Assembly (NCBI GenBank): GCA_018694455.1
Contig: JABHNP010000057.1
Location: 1 to 16,584 of the forward strand
DNA length: 16,584 nt
Origin: Planctomycetaceae bacterium
GTDB taxonomy: Bacteria > Planctomycetota > Planctomycetia > Pirellulales > UBA1268
Direction of reading: 5' to 3'
Shown: positions 1 to 8,121 of the stretch, piece by piece
Layout: the number at the start of each line of letters is the position of its first letter
Numbering within the stretch: the stretch's first letter is position 1
Translations under genes and position numbers: made by a program
The notes under the pieces: generated by a model
Databases searched by the model: none
Told to the model about the DNA's origin: nothing
The model's input: only the letters and a program-made list of their open reading frames with translations

Positions 1-1
1 A

Positions 2-805
2 GGTGTGACTGTTGGTAGTACGATCCATCAAATATTCGAAGAGGTAGACACGACGATTGTTCCTCTTGAGGAAGAAATACAACGAATCGTAAAGAATAAA
101 ATAACAAATGGGAGACTCAGGAATTTTGGTGAAAATATTAGCAAGATGGTGCAAGAAACACTGACAACGCCACTTGGTGGGCCTTTTGGAAATGATCGTT
201 TAGTAGATATCCCACCTTCACGCTGTATACCTGAGATGGGTTTTGAAATGGGATTAGGAGGTCAGCAAAAAAACATAAAAGTGTCTTCTGTAGGAAAAGT
301 TCTTAAAGAATGTTTGTCACCTCAAGATCCTCTCGCTAACTATGCTGAAATACTTTGTGGTCCAGCTTTTGAAATACCAATAGGGGGCCTACTCACTGGG
401 TCTGTTGATGCGGTGCTCGGGTTACCGGGCAGCCGATCAGATCATCCAAAATTGGCAATTTGTGACTACAAAAGCAACCGCTTGCATACGGCTGGAATGC
501 AAAATCCTTTACAAGCTTATGCACCAGAACGAATCATTGAGGCGATGGAGGTTCATCATTATCCATTGCAGGCAATTCTATACGGAACGGCACTGTATAG
601 AATGTTGAGATGGCGACGGCCCCAGGTAAATCCAGATCAATGTATTGTTGGTATTGTCTACGTATTTACTCGAGGCATGAAAGGGGCAGATACACCAACA
701 GATAATCAGGGAAGAAGGTATGGTGTTTTTACCTGGAGGGCACCGGCAGGACTTTGGCAGAAACTCAGTGATCTGCTCGCTGGAAAATTTGAGGCAACTA
801 TATGA
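2..805 (+). CDS. recB: RecB, C-terminal nuclease domain (5' end cut by window edge)
   Basis: This is the end of the beta subunit of exodeoxyribonuclease V (RecBCD), which unwinds and degrades double-strand DNA ends and loads RecA. Only the last ~267 residues lie here. They match the RecB nuclease domain in order: GSTIH (the His metal ligand, about residue 9), an EMGFEMG strand, TGSVDAVL (Asp about 136), CDYKSNRL (catalytic Asp about 155 and Lys about 157) and the following HHYPLQAILY helix with its Gln-x3-Tyr pattern, then YVFTRGMKG. All nuclease residues I can place are present, so the nuclease should be active. The frame is open to the first base and a GTG at base 5 falls in the middle of a conserved motif, so it is not a real start; the helicase part and probably recC lie upstream. 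The stop overlaps the recD start (ATGA, 802-805), which implies translational coupling. Confidence 0.93.
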   Translation, partial: GVTVGSTIHQIFEEVDTTIVPLEEEIQRIVKNKITNGRLRNFGENISKMVQETLTTPLGGPFGNDRLVDIPPSRCIPEMGFEMGLGGQQKNIKVSSVGKVLKECLSPQDPLANYAEILCGPAFEIPIGGLLTGSVDAVLGLPGSRSDHPKLAICDYKSNRLHTAGMQNPLQAYAPERIIEAMEVHHYPLQAILYGTALYRMLRWRRPQVNPDQCIVGIVYVFTRGMKGADTPTDNQGRRYGVFTWRAPAGLWQKLSDLLAGKFEATI

Positions 806-2535
806 TGCCACCTCATGAATTGCAAGATTATAGAAAGTTCGGAGTAATCGGACGTGAAGATATCACGGCAGCCACTGTATTGGTATCAATCGCGAATCGA
901 GATTGTGAGGAACAGCCAAGTCTTCTTGCTTGGGTTGGGTTTTGTCTCGCACTTCGGACCGTGCGGGACGGTCACACATGTGTTGATTTTGATAATATCA
1001 GTGAGTGGGCTGGTGGAATTGAAATAGGTGCCGTTGATGCACCCGACTGGCCATTACAGCCAGGCATATGGCTAGATTCTCTAAAGGCTGTCAAGTCACT
1101 TGTTGCCGCCTCTGAAGATCGACGACCGTTTGTAATTGATGGTCATCGACTGTATCTTGCAAGAGCACTCTCGGAAGAGCAGGATATTGCATCGGTATTA
1201 ATGCGAGATTCATGTCGGCAAGTACGCGTTTTACTCGGTGGACCAGGTACTGGTAAAACAACAAAAATCGCTCAAGATTTGGTTGAGCGATTTTCTAGTC
1301 TTAGCACGAAAGAATCTTGGCCAAGATTAGGCCTCGCTGCACCAACAGGTAAAGCGGCATCACGAATGACTGATGTGCTAAGGCAACGATGTTTAGAAGT
1401 CGGTGCTTCAGCGAGCGTCATAGCTGCCGTGACAGCAGAACCAGCTCGTACAGTTCATAAATTATTAGATTACAACCCATCTCGAGTACAGCCGTTTCGA
1501 TATCATGCTGGGAATCGCTTGCCATACGATATGGTCATTGTTGATGAAGCATCGATGTTATCAAGTTCATTGATGTATCACTTGCTCACGGCTCTTGCAG
1601 ATGATGCAGAAGTCATTCTTGTAGGTGATCCTGATCAGCTTGCCAGTGTTGATGCCGGAACAGTGTTAGGAGATATTGCTGGATTTCGCTCAGACCGTTT
1701 TAAGAAACACCCACTTCATAAAAAAATTGCAGAATTGACCACAATCCACCGTGCGAAAGACGCACCGGGCATCAAGGCTTTGGCTGAGTCAATTCGAGCA
1801 GGCGATGTTGCCCAAACACTAGCGGTTCTCGAGGCCGGTCAGACAGATGTTCAATGGATTGAATCAACAAACAAACGCGCCGTGAACGGATTGGTAACCG
1901 AGATTGTCGCTCACGCAGAGAGATTGCAGAATGTTGCAGAACACGGTGATCTCGATAACACGCTTGCTATACAGCAGGAAATGCAAGTTCTTTGTGCACA
2001 CCGAGAAGGGTTCTCAGGGGTGACACAATGGAATGCTCGTGTCGAATCAAAGCTAGGAATTACACAAGCCATGCCTTGGTACATAGGACAACCAATCATG
2101 ATTACTCGAAATTGCCGGTCACTCGCACTTTTTAATGGTGATGTTGGGGTAATCGTAGCTTCATCCAGTAGTCACAGTCGTTTCGAGGCAATCTTTGGTC
2201 AACCTGGTCAACATGTTCGAGTGCCAGTTTCGAGGCTCGAGGATGTTGCAACGGTACACGCTCTTACCATTCATAAAAGTCAGGGTTCCGAATATCAACA
2301 TGCAGTTGTTATCTTGCCAGAACATCACAGTCGCATTGTCACTCGTGAACTTGTGTATACAGCGGTGACTCGAGCAATCAAAAAAGTCACAATCGTGTGC
2401 CCTCGAAATGTACTTGAGGCAGCAGTCAAGAAGCCCATTCGTCGTGCAACTGGTCTTACAGAACGAATGACTTCATTGTGGAATGAATCTCAAGTTAAAC
2501 TCGAAGTAAATCCGCTTGCTGTTCATGACACGTAA
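802..2535 (+). CDS. recD: RecD, exodeoxyribonuclease V alpha subunit (5'-3' helicase)
   Basis: A superfamily 1B helicase of 577 residues, close to the usual RecD length (E. coli about 608). Visible motifs: Walker A GGPGTGKTT (146-154), motif Ia LAAPTGKAASRM (178-189), Walker B VDEASML (247-253), motif III VGDPDQL (274-280), TIHRAK (motif IV region), and the C-terminal TIHKSQGSEY and ELVYTAVTRA motifs (about 489-525) typical of the RecD/UvrD 2B-2A domains. The N-terminal ~120 residues are the RecB-contacting domain. It shares an ATGA overlap with recB, with GAGG at 791-794 as a plausible ribosome site 7 nt upstream; a second ATG at 805 is an alternative start. RecB and RecD side by side indicate a true RecBCD rather than a stand-alone RecD2. 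The last 41 bp overlap the ATPase gene on the opposite strand. Confidence 0.95.
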   Translation: MMPPHELQDYRKFGVIGREDITAATVLVSIANRDCEEQPSLLAWVGFCLALRTVRDGHTCVDFDNISEWAGGIEIGAVDAPDWPLQPGIWLDSLKAVKSLVAASEDRRPFVIDGHRLYLARALSEEQDIASVLMRDSCRQVRVLLGGPGTGKTTKIAQDLVERFSSLSTKESWPRLGLAAPTGKAASRMTDVLRQRCLEVGASASVIAAVTAEPARTVHKLLDYNPSRVQPFRYHAGNRLPYDMVIVDEASMLSSSLMYHLLTALADDAEVILVGDPDQLASVDAGTVLGDIAGFRSDRFKKHPLHKKIAELTTIHRAKDAPGIKALAESIRAGDVAQTLAVLEAGQTDVQWIESTNKRAVNGLVTEIVAHAERLQNVAEHGDLDNTLAIQQEMQVLCAHREGFSGVTQWNARVESKLGITQAMPWYIGQPIMITRNCRSLALFNGDVGVIVASSSSHSRFEAIFGQPGQHVRVPVSRLEDVATVHALTIHKSQGSEYQHAVVILPEHHSRIVTRELVYTAVTRAIKKVTIVCPRNVLEAAVKKPIRRATGLTERMTSLWNESQVKLEVNPLAVHDT

Positions 2536-4900
2536 AAAAGATCACAGGAAATCGTTTTGAAAATGATTTTAAAATGGAAATAGCTTCGCTCAAACGGTCC
2601 TTGTCTAGATGTACTAGTGGATCGTCCAGCATCACAAAACCACTTGCAGATTGTAGATATAACTCAGCGAGGGTTAGGCGGATGGCGAGCGCAAGAGCCC
2701 CGCGTGCACCTTGCGAGAGTCTTTCGGGTGACATTCTTATCGTGCCACGAGTAATGTGTGATGGAAGTGTATCAAGAAAATCCAGCTGCGAATTACTGGA
2801 AGAAATAGTTGAGAATATTTCTGCAACACGTTTATTAAATTCATCAAGAGAAGTGTTATCGATAGAAGCAATGCTAGCAAGCGTTTCTTTGATTCGTTTA
2901 TATGAGTTGCCTTCATCCAGAATGTATTCGAAATAGTTTCTTGCATTGTCTGCTTCTTCTGTAAGGTCTTCACTACGACGGTCCCCTAGCTGGCCCTCAA
3001 GCCCACCTCTTTGAGCTGCGAGCGTAGATCTTGGTTCACTATTTATATTTATTCGTTCTTGGGCAGAATCAAGAGCGTGTACAAACGCATCACTCGAAGA
3101 AAAGCTTGATGGGACGTGCGGCAACGTTGTAAGTGTTATCTCTGCGGTACGAAGATCGTGCTGGACTGTAAGAAGATTCTCTCCAAGTGCCTCAAGGTTC
3201 GTATAAGATTTTTCCCACAATTGAATGCGTTCTTGATGTGTTTTCAGGGATTGATCACCTGTAGAAACTGAATGACGTACAGACTCGAGTTCAAGCTCTA
3301 TTGTTTTGCTGTCTCGTGTTTTTCGGAGTCCTTCAATTTCTGCAAACCGCTTATCCCACTCTGCCCGTGTTTTGCCTTGGAGAAGTGCTCGGTATGTTTC
3401 CTTTTTTGATTCCGTACGGAGCGCAAGGCTATCGTAGGAGGAAGATTGTTCCTTGGCTTCAGCGACACTTGAAACACCACTGCCTTCAAGTGTAAGACGT
3501 AAAGCAGTTCGTTTTTTATGAAGATCACGAAAGATTTCTTCAACGTCTTCGGTGCCACTGTCTACGGTGATAACGAGCCCGGATGATTCGATTTGAATAC
3601 GGCCGGACGCTGTTCCAGTAAATGGAATTTTTTGAATCTCACGCTGCTCTGGTGGGTCGTCAGAATGCGTAATAACAACCGATTGTGCTGGATGCGAAGT
3701 GATAGAGTACGTCAATGATTGGGCAGCAAGTATGTTTTCAAGGTGAGTCACTTCATGATGGAGTGTTTCTATAGTTAAGAGTATTTCTGGCTCAGGTCGG
3801 CGCTGTTTTTTCATGGCATCCTGAGCTTCGTGCATCTCTTTTTCTGTAGACTCAATGGTGAGGTAATTGTGTACGATATCATCGGCCTGCTCCCGTAATC
3901 GTGCTATACGAATTTCATCATCAAGATTCTTTGATTGCGTAACAAGCGAATCTCTTTGTATTTTCCATGCGTCGACTGACGCATGAGCTGTGGGCCAGGC
4001 AGCAAATACCTTCCTGAGTAATTTCAGCTCACTCGTAAGTCTGGAGATCCGCTCCTCCATGACGCTTCGCTCAGATAATTGATCTCGTAAAGGACCAAAC
4101 TCAGAAAGAAATTTTTGATCTGTTTTTACTTGCTCTTCGATTGTGATGAGTTGAGATGTAATAGCATCAATTTCTTTTTCAATCCGAAGAATTGTTTTTT
4201 GTTCTGCAATTAATGTCTGCCATGCGTACCAAGCGGTGAGTATTTCCCCTACGCCTTGCTTCCATTCGTTGCCGACTAATTTTTCTTGTCCATTTTGTCG
4301 AATTGGTCGCTGACGGTCGTCATCCCAACGGCCAAAATATTTTTTAATACGCTGTTCAAGTAAATCTTCAAATCTTCGTTGGTCAATGTCGCCCGCCGTC
4401 TCATTTCCTGCTTGAACAAGACTACGAATATCCCGAAGTTCAAAAGAATTGGCTTTTAGTTTTGCTATCGTATTCTCTAGTTCATCATGGCCTGTGAAAA
4501 AGATATGACGAAATGTCGCCTCGTTATGGCCGCAGAGCTTTTCGAGAATTCTCGCAATTGTTTCAGTGTCACTGAGAGCTGACCCATCTGGAGTCGTAAG
4601 ATGAGACGTGGACTGGGAACCCCATCGCTTTTTGAGCTGATAATGTGTGCCGTTATCGTCGATATCGAGAGTGATGGCGGCGTAGTCACCTGCTGGAAGA
4701 GGTAACCACGGTGCGATGAGGTTTCGGAAACGAGATGGAGTGAGGTTGGTTGGGGTGAAGAGACTATGGAATATTGCCTGCCGTAACGTTGACTTGCCAG
4801 TCTCGTTGGGGCCACTTATGACAACAAGAGGATCAGAGAGGTCCCATGAAGAATCTTGGAATTTTCCAAATGGATGGAGCCGTATCGACAGTAGCCTCAT
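2495..4900 (-). CDS. SbcC/YhaN-like SMC-type ATPase
   Basis: 801-residue ATPase of the Rad50/SbcC/YhaN class, expected to work with the metallophosphoesterase encoded just upstream as a DNA-end-processing nuclease. The N-terminus is MRLLSIRLHPFGKF followed by Walker A GPNETGKST (30-38). The C-terminus has the ABC signature LSQGA (about 728-732), Walker B GFVMLDDP (754-761), a D-loop HLD and the H-switch His in FTCHEQQ (about 792). Between lie long charged, Glu/Lys/Arg-rich coiled-coil stretches. No CxxC zinc hook is visible; the middle (about 435-500) instead has a short beta-like segment with GTASGRIQIESSGL. The size and 'LHPFGKF' start favour YhaN over SbcC. The gene starts at an ATG that overlaps the TAA stop of the upstream gene (TAATG), with SD AAGGAG at 4912-4917, so the pair is translationally coupled. 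Its 3' end overlaps recD antisense. Confidence 0.86.
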   Translation of the reverse strand: MRLLSIRLHPFGKFQDSSWDLSDPLVVISGPNETGKSTLRQAIFHSLFTPTNLTPSRFRNLIAPWLPLPAGDYAAITLDIDDNGTHYQLKKRWGSQSTSHLTTPDGSALSDTETIARILEKLCGHNEATFRHIFFTGHDELENTIAKLKANSFELRDIRSLVQAGNETAGDIDQRRFEDLLEQRIKKYFGRWDDDRQRPIRQNGQEKLVGNEWKQGVGEILTAWYAWQTLIAEQKTILRIEKEIDAITSQLITIEEQVKTDQKFLSEFGPLRDQLSERSVMEERISRLTSELKLLRKVFAAWPTAHASVDAWKIQRDSLVTQSKNLDDEIRIARLREQADDIVHNYLTIESTEKEMHEAQDAMKKQRRPEPEILLTIETLHHEVTHLENILAAQSLTYSITSHPAQSVVITHSDDPPEQREIQKIPFTGTASGRIQIESSGLVITVDSGTEDVEEIFRDLHKKRTALRLTLEGSGVSSVAEAKEQSSSYDSLALRTESKKETYRALLQGKTRAEWDKRFAEIEGLRKTRDSKTIELELESVRHSVSTGDQSLKTHQERIQLWEKSYTNLEALGENLLTVQHDLRTAEITLTTLPHVPSSFSSSDAFVHALDSAQERININSEPRSTLAAQRGGLEGQLGDRRSEDLTEEADNARNYFEYILDEGNSYKRIKETLASIASIDNTSLDEFNKRVAEIFSTISSSNSQLDFLDTLPSHITRGTIRMSPERLSQGARGALALAIRLTLAELYLQSASGFVMLDDPLVHLDKDRLSEAISILKSFSKRFPVIFFTCHEQQADLLRV

Positions 4901-6024
4901 TATTTCGAGATCTCCTTGATCAAATCATGAGCAAGTGTGACATCATTTGGGTGATCCTGATCGGCTAAAAGCTTGGAGAGAAGTTGCTCAGCGAGTGTTC
5001 CTTGTGGGTAATGAGATCCAATAATATCTTCATCAATTTTCTTTTTAATATTCACAGAGAGAGAACAGGATTGAAATGAATCTTCAATTTTTTGTAACAG
5101 CTGATTCAATATATTTTGTTCATCACTTGAGAGTTGACCCGACAATTTCAAGTCAAGGATAACGCGATCTGGATCAAGGTTATCACAGGCATGTTCGAGT
5201 TTGGAAATGTCATGCCCACCATGAAGATTTTGCTCAATTCGAATGAACTGCAATCTTCCGGGATGTAATTGTGTGTATTGTTTCAGTTGTGATTCTTCAA
5301 AATCAAGAAGCCATGCTGAGCCAACATGTCTGCAACGGACTGAATCTGGCGTGTGTGTTCCAGCCATAAAAATTGGCGAGTCACATCCCGAAGGGGTTGT
5401 TGGGAAGGGGACATGGATATGTCCTAAGAGCCAGGTAGTCAAACCCAGTGATTCTAGATCTGGCATTGTCATCGTAAAATAACGATCATCGGCATCGAGG
5501 CCTAGTCCTTCGACGTTGCCATGCGCAATGCCAATGCGTAGAGCCTCGAGGTTCTGCTCGACAGAAGGTATCCATCCTGTAACAGGTTCTTTGCCAGTTT
5601 TTGACGGGCAGGGGCAAGGGAAAAACTGTACAGTTTCTCCATCGATATCAAAGCTAACGGTAGCGGTTGTTACCAGTAATTCTATATTAGAAAATTCGGA
5701 AGAAGCCTTCCGGAAACGTTTCCAGACCTCGGTATCTTCGCCACTGAAGAAATCATGGTTGCCAGGAAGGACAAGGACGGAGTTTCCGGTGAAGTGGCGG
5801 AGCACATCAACGGTTCGTTCGATCGATGAATTTTTCACGCGTGATGAATCGAAAAGATCACCACTTATTACAAAAAAGTCAGCATAATTTTCATTCGCTT
5901 CACAAATCAGACGCTCAAGAGCTGTAAAGCGTTCCTCGATAAGTCGTATTCGAGTCTCATCGTCATGCTGTCGAAACGGCATTCCAATATGATTGTCAGC
6001 GGTATGGACGATGCGAATAGGCAT
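4900..6024 (-). CDS. SbcD/YhaO-like metallophosphoesterase (DNA repair exonuclease)
   Basis: 374-residue calcineurin-like phosphoesterase of the SbcD/Mre11/YhaO type. The metal-binding motifs are complete: HTADNHIG (Asp10, His12), GDLFD (Asp56), GNHD (88-91), AHGN (His168) and GHIH (201-204). The remaining ~150 residues would form the capping and ATPase-binding region. It is expected to cut DNA ends in a complex with the ATPase encoded immediately downstream (1-base TAATG overlap). AAAGGA at 6035-6040 gives a good ribosome site about 9-10 nt before the ATG. It starts 39 nt after the aminotransferase stop, so the three minus-strand genes probably share a transcript. The pairing with a YhaN-type ATPase makes a YhaO-type role more likely than classical SbcD, but the two cannot be separated by eye. 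Confidence 0.9.
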   Translation of the reverse strand: MPIRIVHTADNHIGMPFRQHDDETRIRLIEERFTALERLICEANENYADFFVISGDLFDSSRVKNSSIERTVDVLRHFTGNSVLVLPGNHDFFSGEDTEVWKRFRKASSEFSNIELLVTTATVSFDIDGETVQFFPCPCPSKTGKEPVTGWIPSVEQNLEALRIGIAHGNVEGLGLDADDRYFTMTMPDLESLGLTTWLLGHIHVPFPTTPSGCDSPIFMAGTHTPDSVRCRHVGSAWLLDFEESQLKQYTQLHPGRLQFIRIEQNLHGGHDISKLEHACDNLDPDRVILDLKLSGQLSSDEQNILNQLLQKIEDSFQSCSLSVNIKKKIDEDIIGSHYPQGTLAEQLLSKLLADQDHPNDVTLAHDLIKEISK

Positions 6025-6063
6025 ATGTGCTCGTCCTTTATGAAGTACGGAGGTGTCGTGACG

Positions 6064-7323
6064 TTAGAATTTTAGTTGTGCCTGTGTTAGGCGGCTGTGA
6101 AGATCAGCCATAAGTTCATTTTCAGCAGTTTCATCATGTGCTTCATAAGTCACCGAGAATCTAGTGAAGGCTCCACAGTCATCCCAAGGGACTGTGGAGA
6201 TTGAAAGTTCTTTGATCAAGAACTGCCCTGCCTCAGAAGCATTTGCAAAACTTTGATCGCCGGCACCTTTCGGGCTTTTTGTATAAAGAAAATAGGTGCC
6301 CCCAGGCATCTCGCACTCAAAGCCGACGCTTCGCAGAACACCAACAAGCTTTTCAAGTCGACGACGATATTTTTCCCGAACCTGATGGGGAATGTGAGGG
6401 TCACCAAGTGCAGCAGCAGCAGCTTTCTGGATCGCAATAAACTGACCAGAGTCACAATTGTCTTTTACATCTGCAAACGCCTGGACAATTTTTTCATGAC
6501 CGCAGACCCAGCCAAGTCGCCAGCCAATCATGTGGAATCCTTTTGACATCGAATGAACTTCGACTCCAACATCTTTTGCACCCTCGATAGATAAGAAGGA
6601 CAGAGGTGCTGTTTCGTAGGAAAGCATCATATGTGCAGCATCTTGCACAACAATAATTCGATTTTTCTTTGCGAACTCAACAACTTTTTCATAAAACTCT
6701 ACAGTTGCAGTCTTACCGGTCGGACTGTTTGGATAGCATAGAACGAGAATTTTGCTTCGAGAGAGAATGTTGCTTGGAATACTCTCAAGATCTGGAAGAA
6801 AATTATTTTCAGGTGAAAGGGGAATTTTATAGACTTCGCCTCCAAGCCACTGCGTTGCAGTTCCAGCAACCGGGTAGCCTGGAACAGTCATGAGTGTGAC
6901 ATCTCCGGGGTTTATAAAAGCAGCTGGAAGCATTGCATAAGCAGTTTTCGATCCGATGCAATGATTGATTTCTTTGTTCGGATCAAGAACCACCTGAAAT
7001 TCTCGCTCCATGAAAGATGCCACCGATTCTTTGAATTCTAAAATGCCGTTGTCAGCGTATCCCCGATTTTCTGGCTGATCAATCTCCCGCCTCATGACAT
7101 CTCGGACACCCTCTGGTGCCATTTCATCATTTTCACCAATACCAAAGTCAAGCATTTTTCGCTCAGGGTGTTCAGCAAGTGCTTGACGTTTTGCCCGTTT
7201 GATCAGTTCAAATTTGTAGACCTCGGTACCTTTTCCATAACCCGCTCCACCAATTCGTTCTGCAAATCGGTCTTGAAACCAAGGATCAGTTGTGGGCGTA
7301 GTAGTGGGGCTGGCGGTCGACAT
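6064..7323 (-). CDS. Class I/II PLP-dependent aminotransferase, possibly LL-diaminopimelate aminotransferase-like
   Basis: 419-residue fold-type I aminotransferase. Seen: PNSPTG (198-203), the PLP-ring Asp in VVQDAAH (Asp228), the Schiff-base lysine in SMSKGFHMIGWRLGW (Lys261) and a downstream Arg (269) for the cofactor phosphate; the early FGIGENDEMAP and GYADNGI segments are the substrate-loop region found in DapL- and aspartate-type enzymes. The family includes LL-diaminopimelate aminotransferase (lysine and cell-wall precursor synthesis) and aspartate/alanine aminotransferases; substrate cannot be fixed from the sequence. The first ~14 residues are a Thr/Pro-rich tail without structure. 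It is the first gene of the minus-strand cluster; GAAAGA about 6 nt before ATG is a possible ribosome site. Its link to the two repair genes downstream is probably only shared transcription. Confidence 0.83.
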   Translation of the reverse strand: MSTASPTTTPTTDPWFQDRFAERIGGAGYGKGTEVYKFELIKRAKRQALAEHPERKMLDFGIGENDEMAPEGVRDVMRREIDQPENRGYADNGILEFKESVASFMEREFQVVLDPNKEINHCIGSKTAYAMLPAAFINPGDVTLMTVPGYPVAGTATQWLGGEVYKIPLSPENNFLPDLESIPSNILSRSKILVLCYPNSPTGKTATVEFYEKVVEFAKKNRIIVVQDAAHMMLSYETAPLSFLSIEGAKDVGVEVHSMSKGFHMIGWRLGWVCGHEKIVQAFADVKDNCDSGQFIAIQKAAAAALGDPHIPHQVREKYRRRLEKLVGVLRSVGFECEMPGGTYFLYTKSPKGAGDQSFANASEAGQFLIKELSISTVPWDDCGAFTRFSVTYEAHDETAENELMADLHSRLTQAQLKF

Positions 7324-7669
7324 AACAATCTTTCTGGCAGAAGAGGAAATTACATTTTCTGGCGTTTCATGAAATCAGCATGTATTTAGACTCCCGAAGA
7401 TAAAATTTTCGTACAATAAAACCAAGCAGTATGCTTAGATTTCCTGCAAAGATAGGTTTCACTATAAAATGTCGGCAAAAGCCGGTGGGGTATTATCCAG
7501 AGATACGAGGCCAAAAAATGAATAATGACTTCCAAATCTTTGCCAGCCATACCATTTTTGCATCAGACTACGGCCCATTAGATGGCTGTTTTGATCCTTT
7601 TGAGGACGAAGATGCCATCGAAGAACTGATTACGTTTGAATAGGTTTTGTTAACCATTCAACGTTATTC
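7324..7669. other. Gene-poor region between the aminotransferase start and the universal stress gene
   Basis: About 350 bp holding at most one short ORF (7518-7643). The left part should carry the promoter of the minus-strand aminotransferase; a 10-bp perfect palindrome TTTCATGAAA sits at 7365-7374, 42 nt before its ATG. A plus-strand -10-like TATAAA lies at 7463-7468 and a small hairpin CGGC-AAAA-GCCG at 7473-7484. No convincing terminator is visible between the short ORF and the convergent stress-protein gene (stop at 7670). No RNA gene recognised. Confidence 0.4.
7518..7643 (+). CDS. Possible small acidic protein, 41 aa (hypothetical)
   Basis: I do not recognise this protein. The frame is open from further upstream, but the ATG at 7518 is preceded by GAGG (7507-7510) at 7 nt, which is a reasonable ribosome site and picks this start. 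The predicted product begins MNNDFQIF and ends with a strongly acidic tail rich in Asp and Glu (PFEDEDAIEELITFE). It has no membrane segment or signal peptide and one cysteine. A -10-like TATAAA and a small CGGC/GCCG hairpin lie 35-55 nt upstream. It is isolated: divergent from the aminotransferase and convergent with the universal stress gene. It could equally be a chance ORF; acidic composition and an SD are the only support. Confidence 0.35.
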   Translation: MNNDFQIFASHTIFASDYGPLDGCFDPFEDEDAIEELITFE

Positions 7670-8101
7670 CTAATCGGGTCTGCGAAGCACAAGAACACGA
7701 CATGGGGCGTGACGCAAAACGCGTTCGGCGACACTGCCGAGAAAAAGTCGTTTGAGTCCATGGTATCCGTGAGATGGAATGATGATGAGATCAGCTTTCT
7801 CACGTTTTGCATAATCAGCAATTTCAAGGCCTGGTGTTCCAATGGTTACGGCAAGATGAGCATCCGTTGCTTTGTGAGTTTCTGCAAGCTTTTTTAAAGC
7901 AGTTGTTACTTTTTCTGTTCGAGAGACGTCAGTAACATCTCCGAGTAAAACACCCGGCGACATTGTTTCTAACGGCAACATTACGTGGATGAGATACAGC
8001 TGGGATGAATTTTCAACGATCTCAAGCCCGGTATTGATAGCACTAGCTGAAGCACTTGAAAAATCGATTGGTACAATAACTGTGGAGGCATGAAGTGCCA
8101 T
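7670..8101 (-). CDS. Universal stress protein (UspA family)
   Basis: 143-residue single-domain Usp. The N-terminal strand VIVPIDFS carries the conserved Asp for adenine binding, and the C-terminal part SHGYHGLKRLFLGSVAERVLRHAP is the ATP phosphate loop: a glycine (112), nine residues, then Gly-Ser (122-123). The first glycine of the usual G-2X-G-9X-G(S/T) motif is Pro109 here, so nucleotide binding is likely but not certain. Usp proteins are cytoplasmic stress-response proteins of mostly unknown mechanism. The gene starts 20 nt after the symporter stop, with AAGGTG a few bases before its ATG, so it is probably the second gene of a symporter-usp operon. Confidence 0.92.
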   Translation of the reverse strand: MALHASTVIVPIDFSSASASAINTGLEIVENSSQLYLIHVMLPLETMSPGVLLGDVTDVSRTEKVTTALKKLAETHKATDAHLAVTIGTPGLEIADYAKREKADLIIIPSHGYHGLKRLFLGSVAERVLRHAPCRVLVLRRPD

Positions 8102-8121
8102 AGTACACCTTTTTAGATTGG

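Noticed and set aside
2495..7323. A new anti-phage defence system formed by the ATPase, nuclease and aminotransferase
   Set aside because: The ATPase and phosphoesterase match the known SbcCD/YhaNO repair architecture, the aminotransferase is an ordinary metabolic enzyme, and no mobile-element or defence-island signs surround them.
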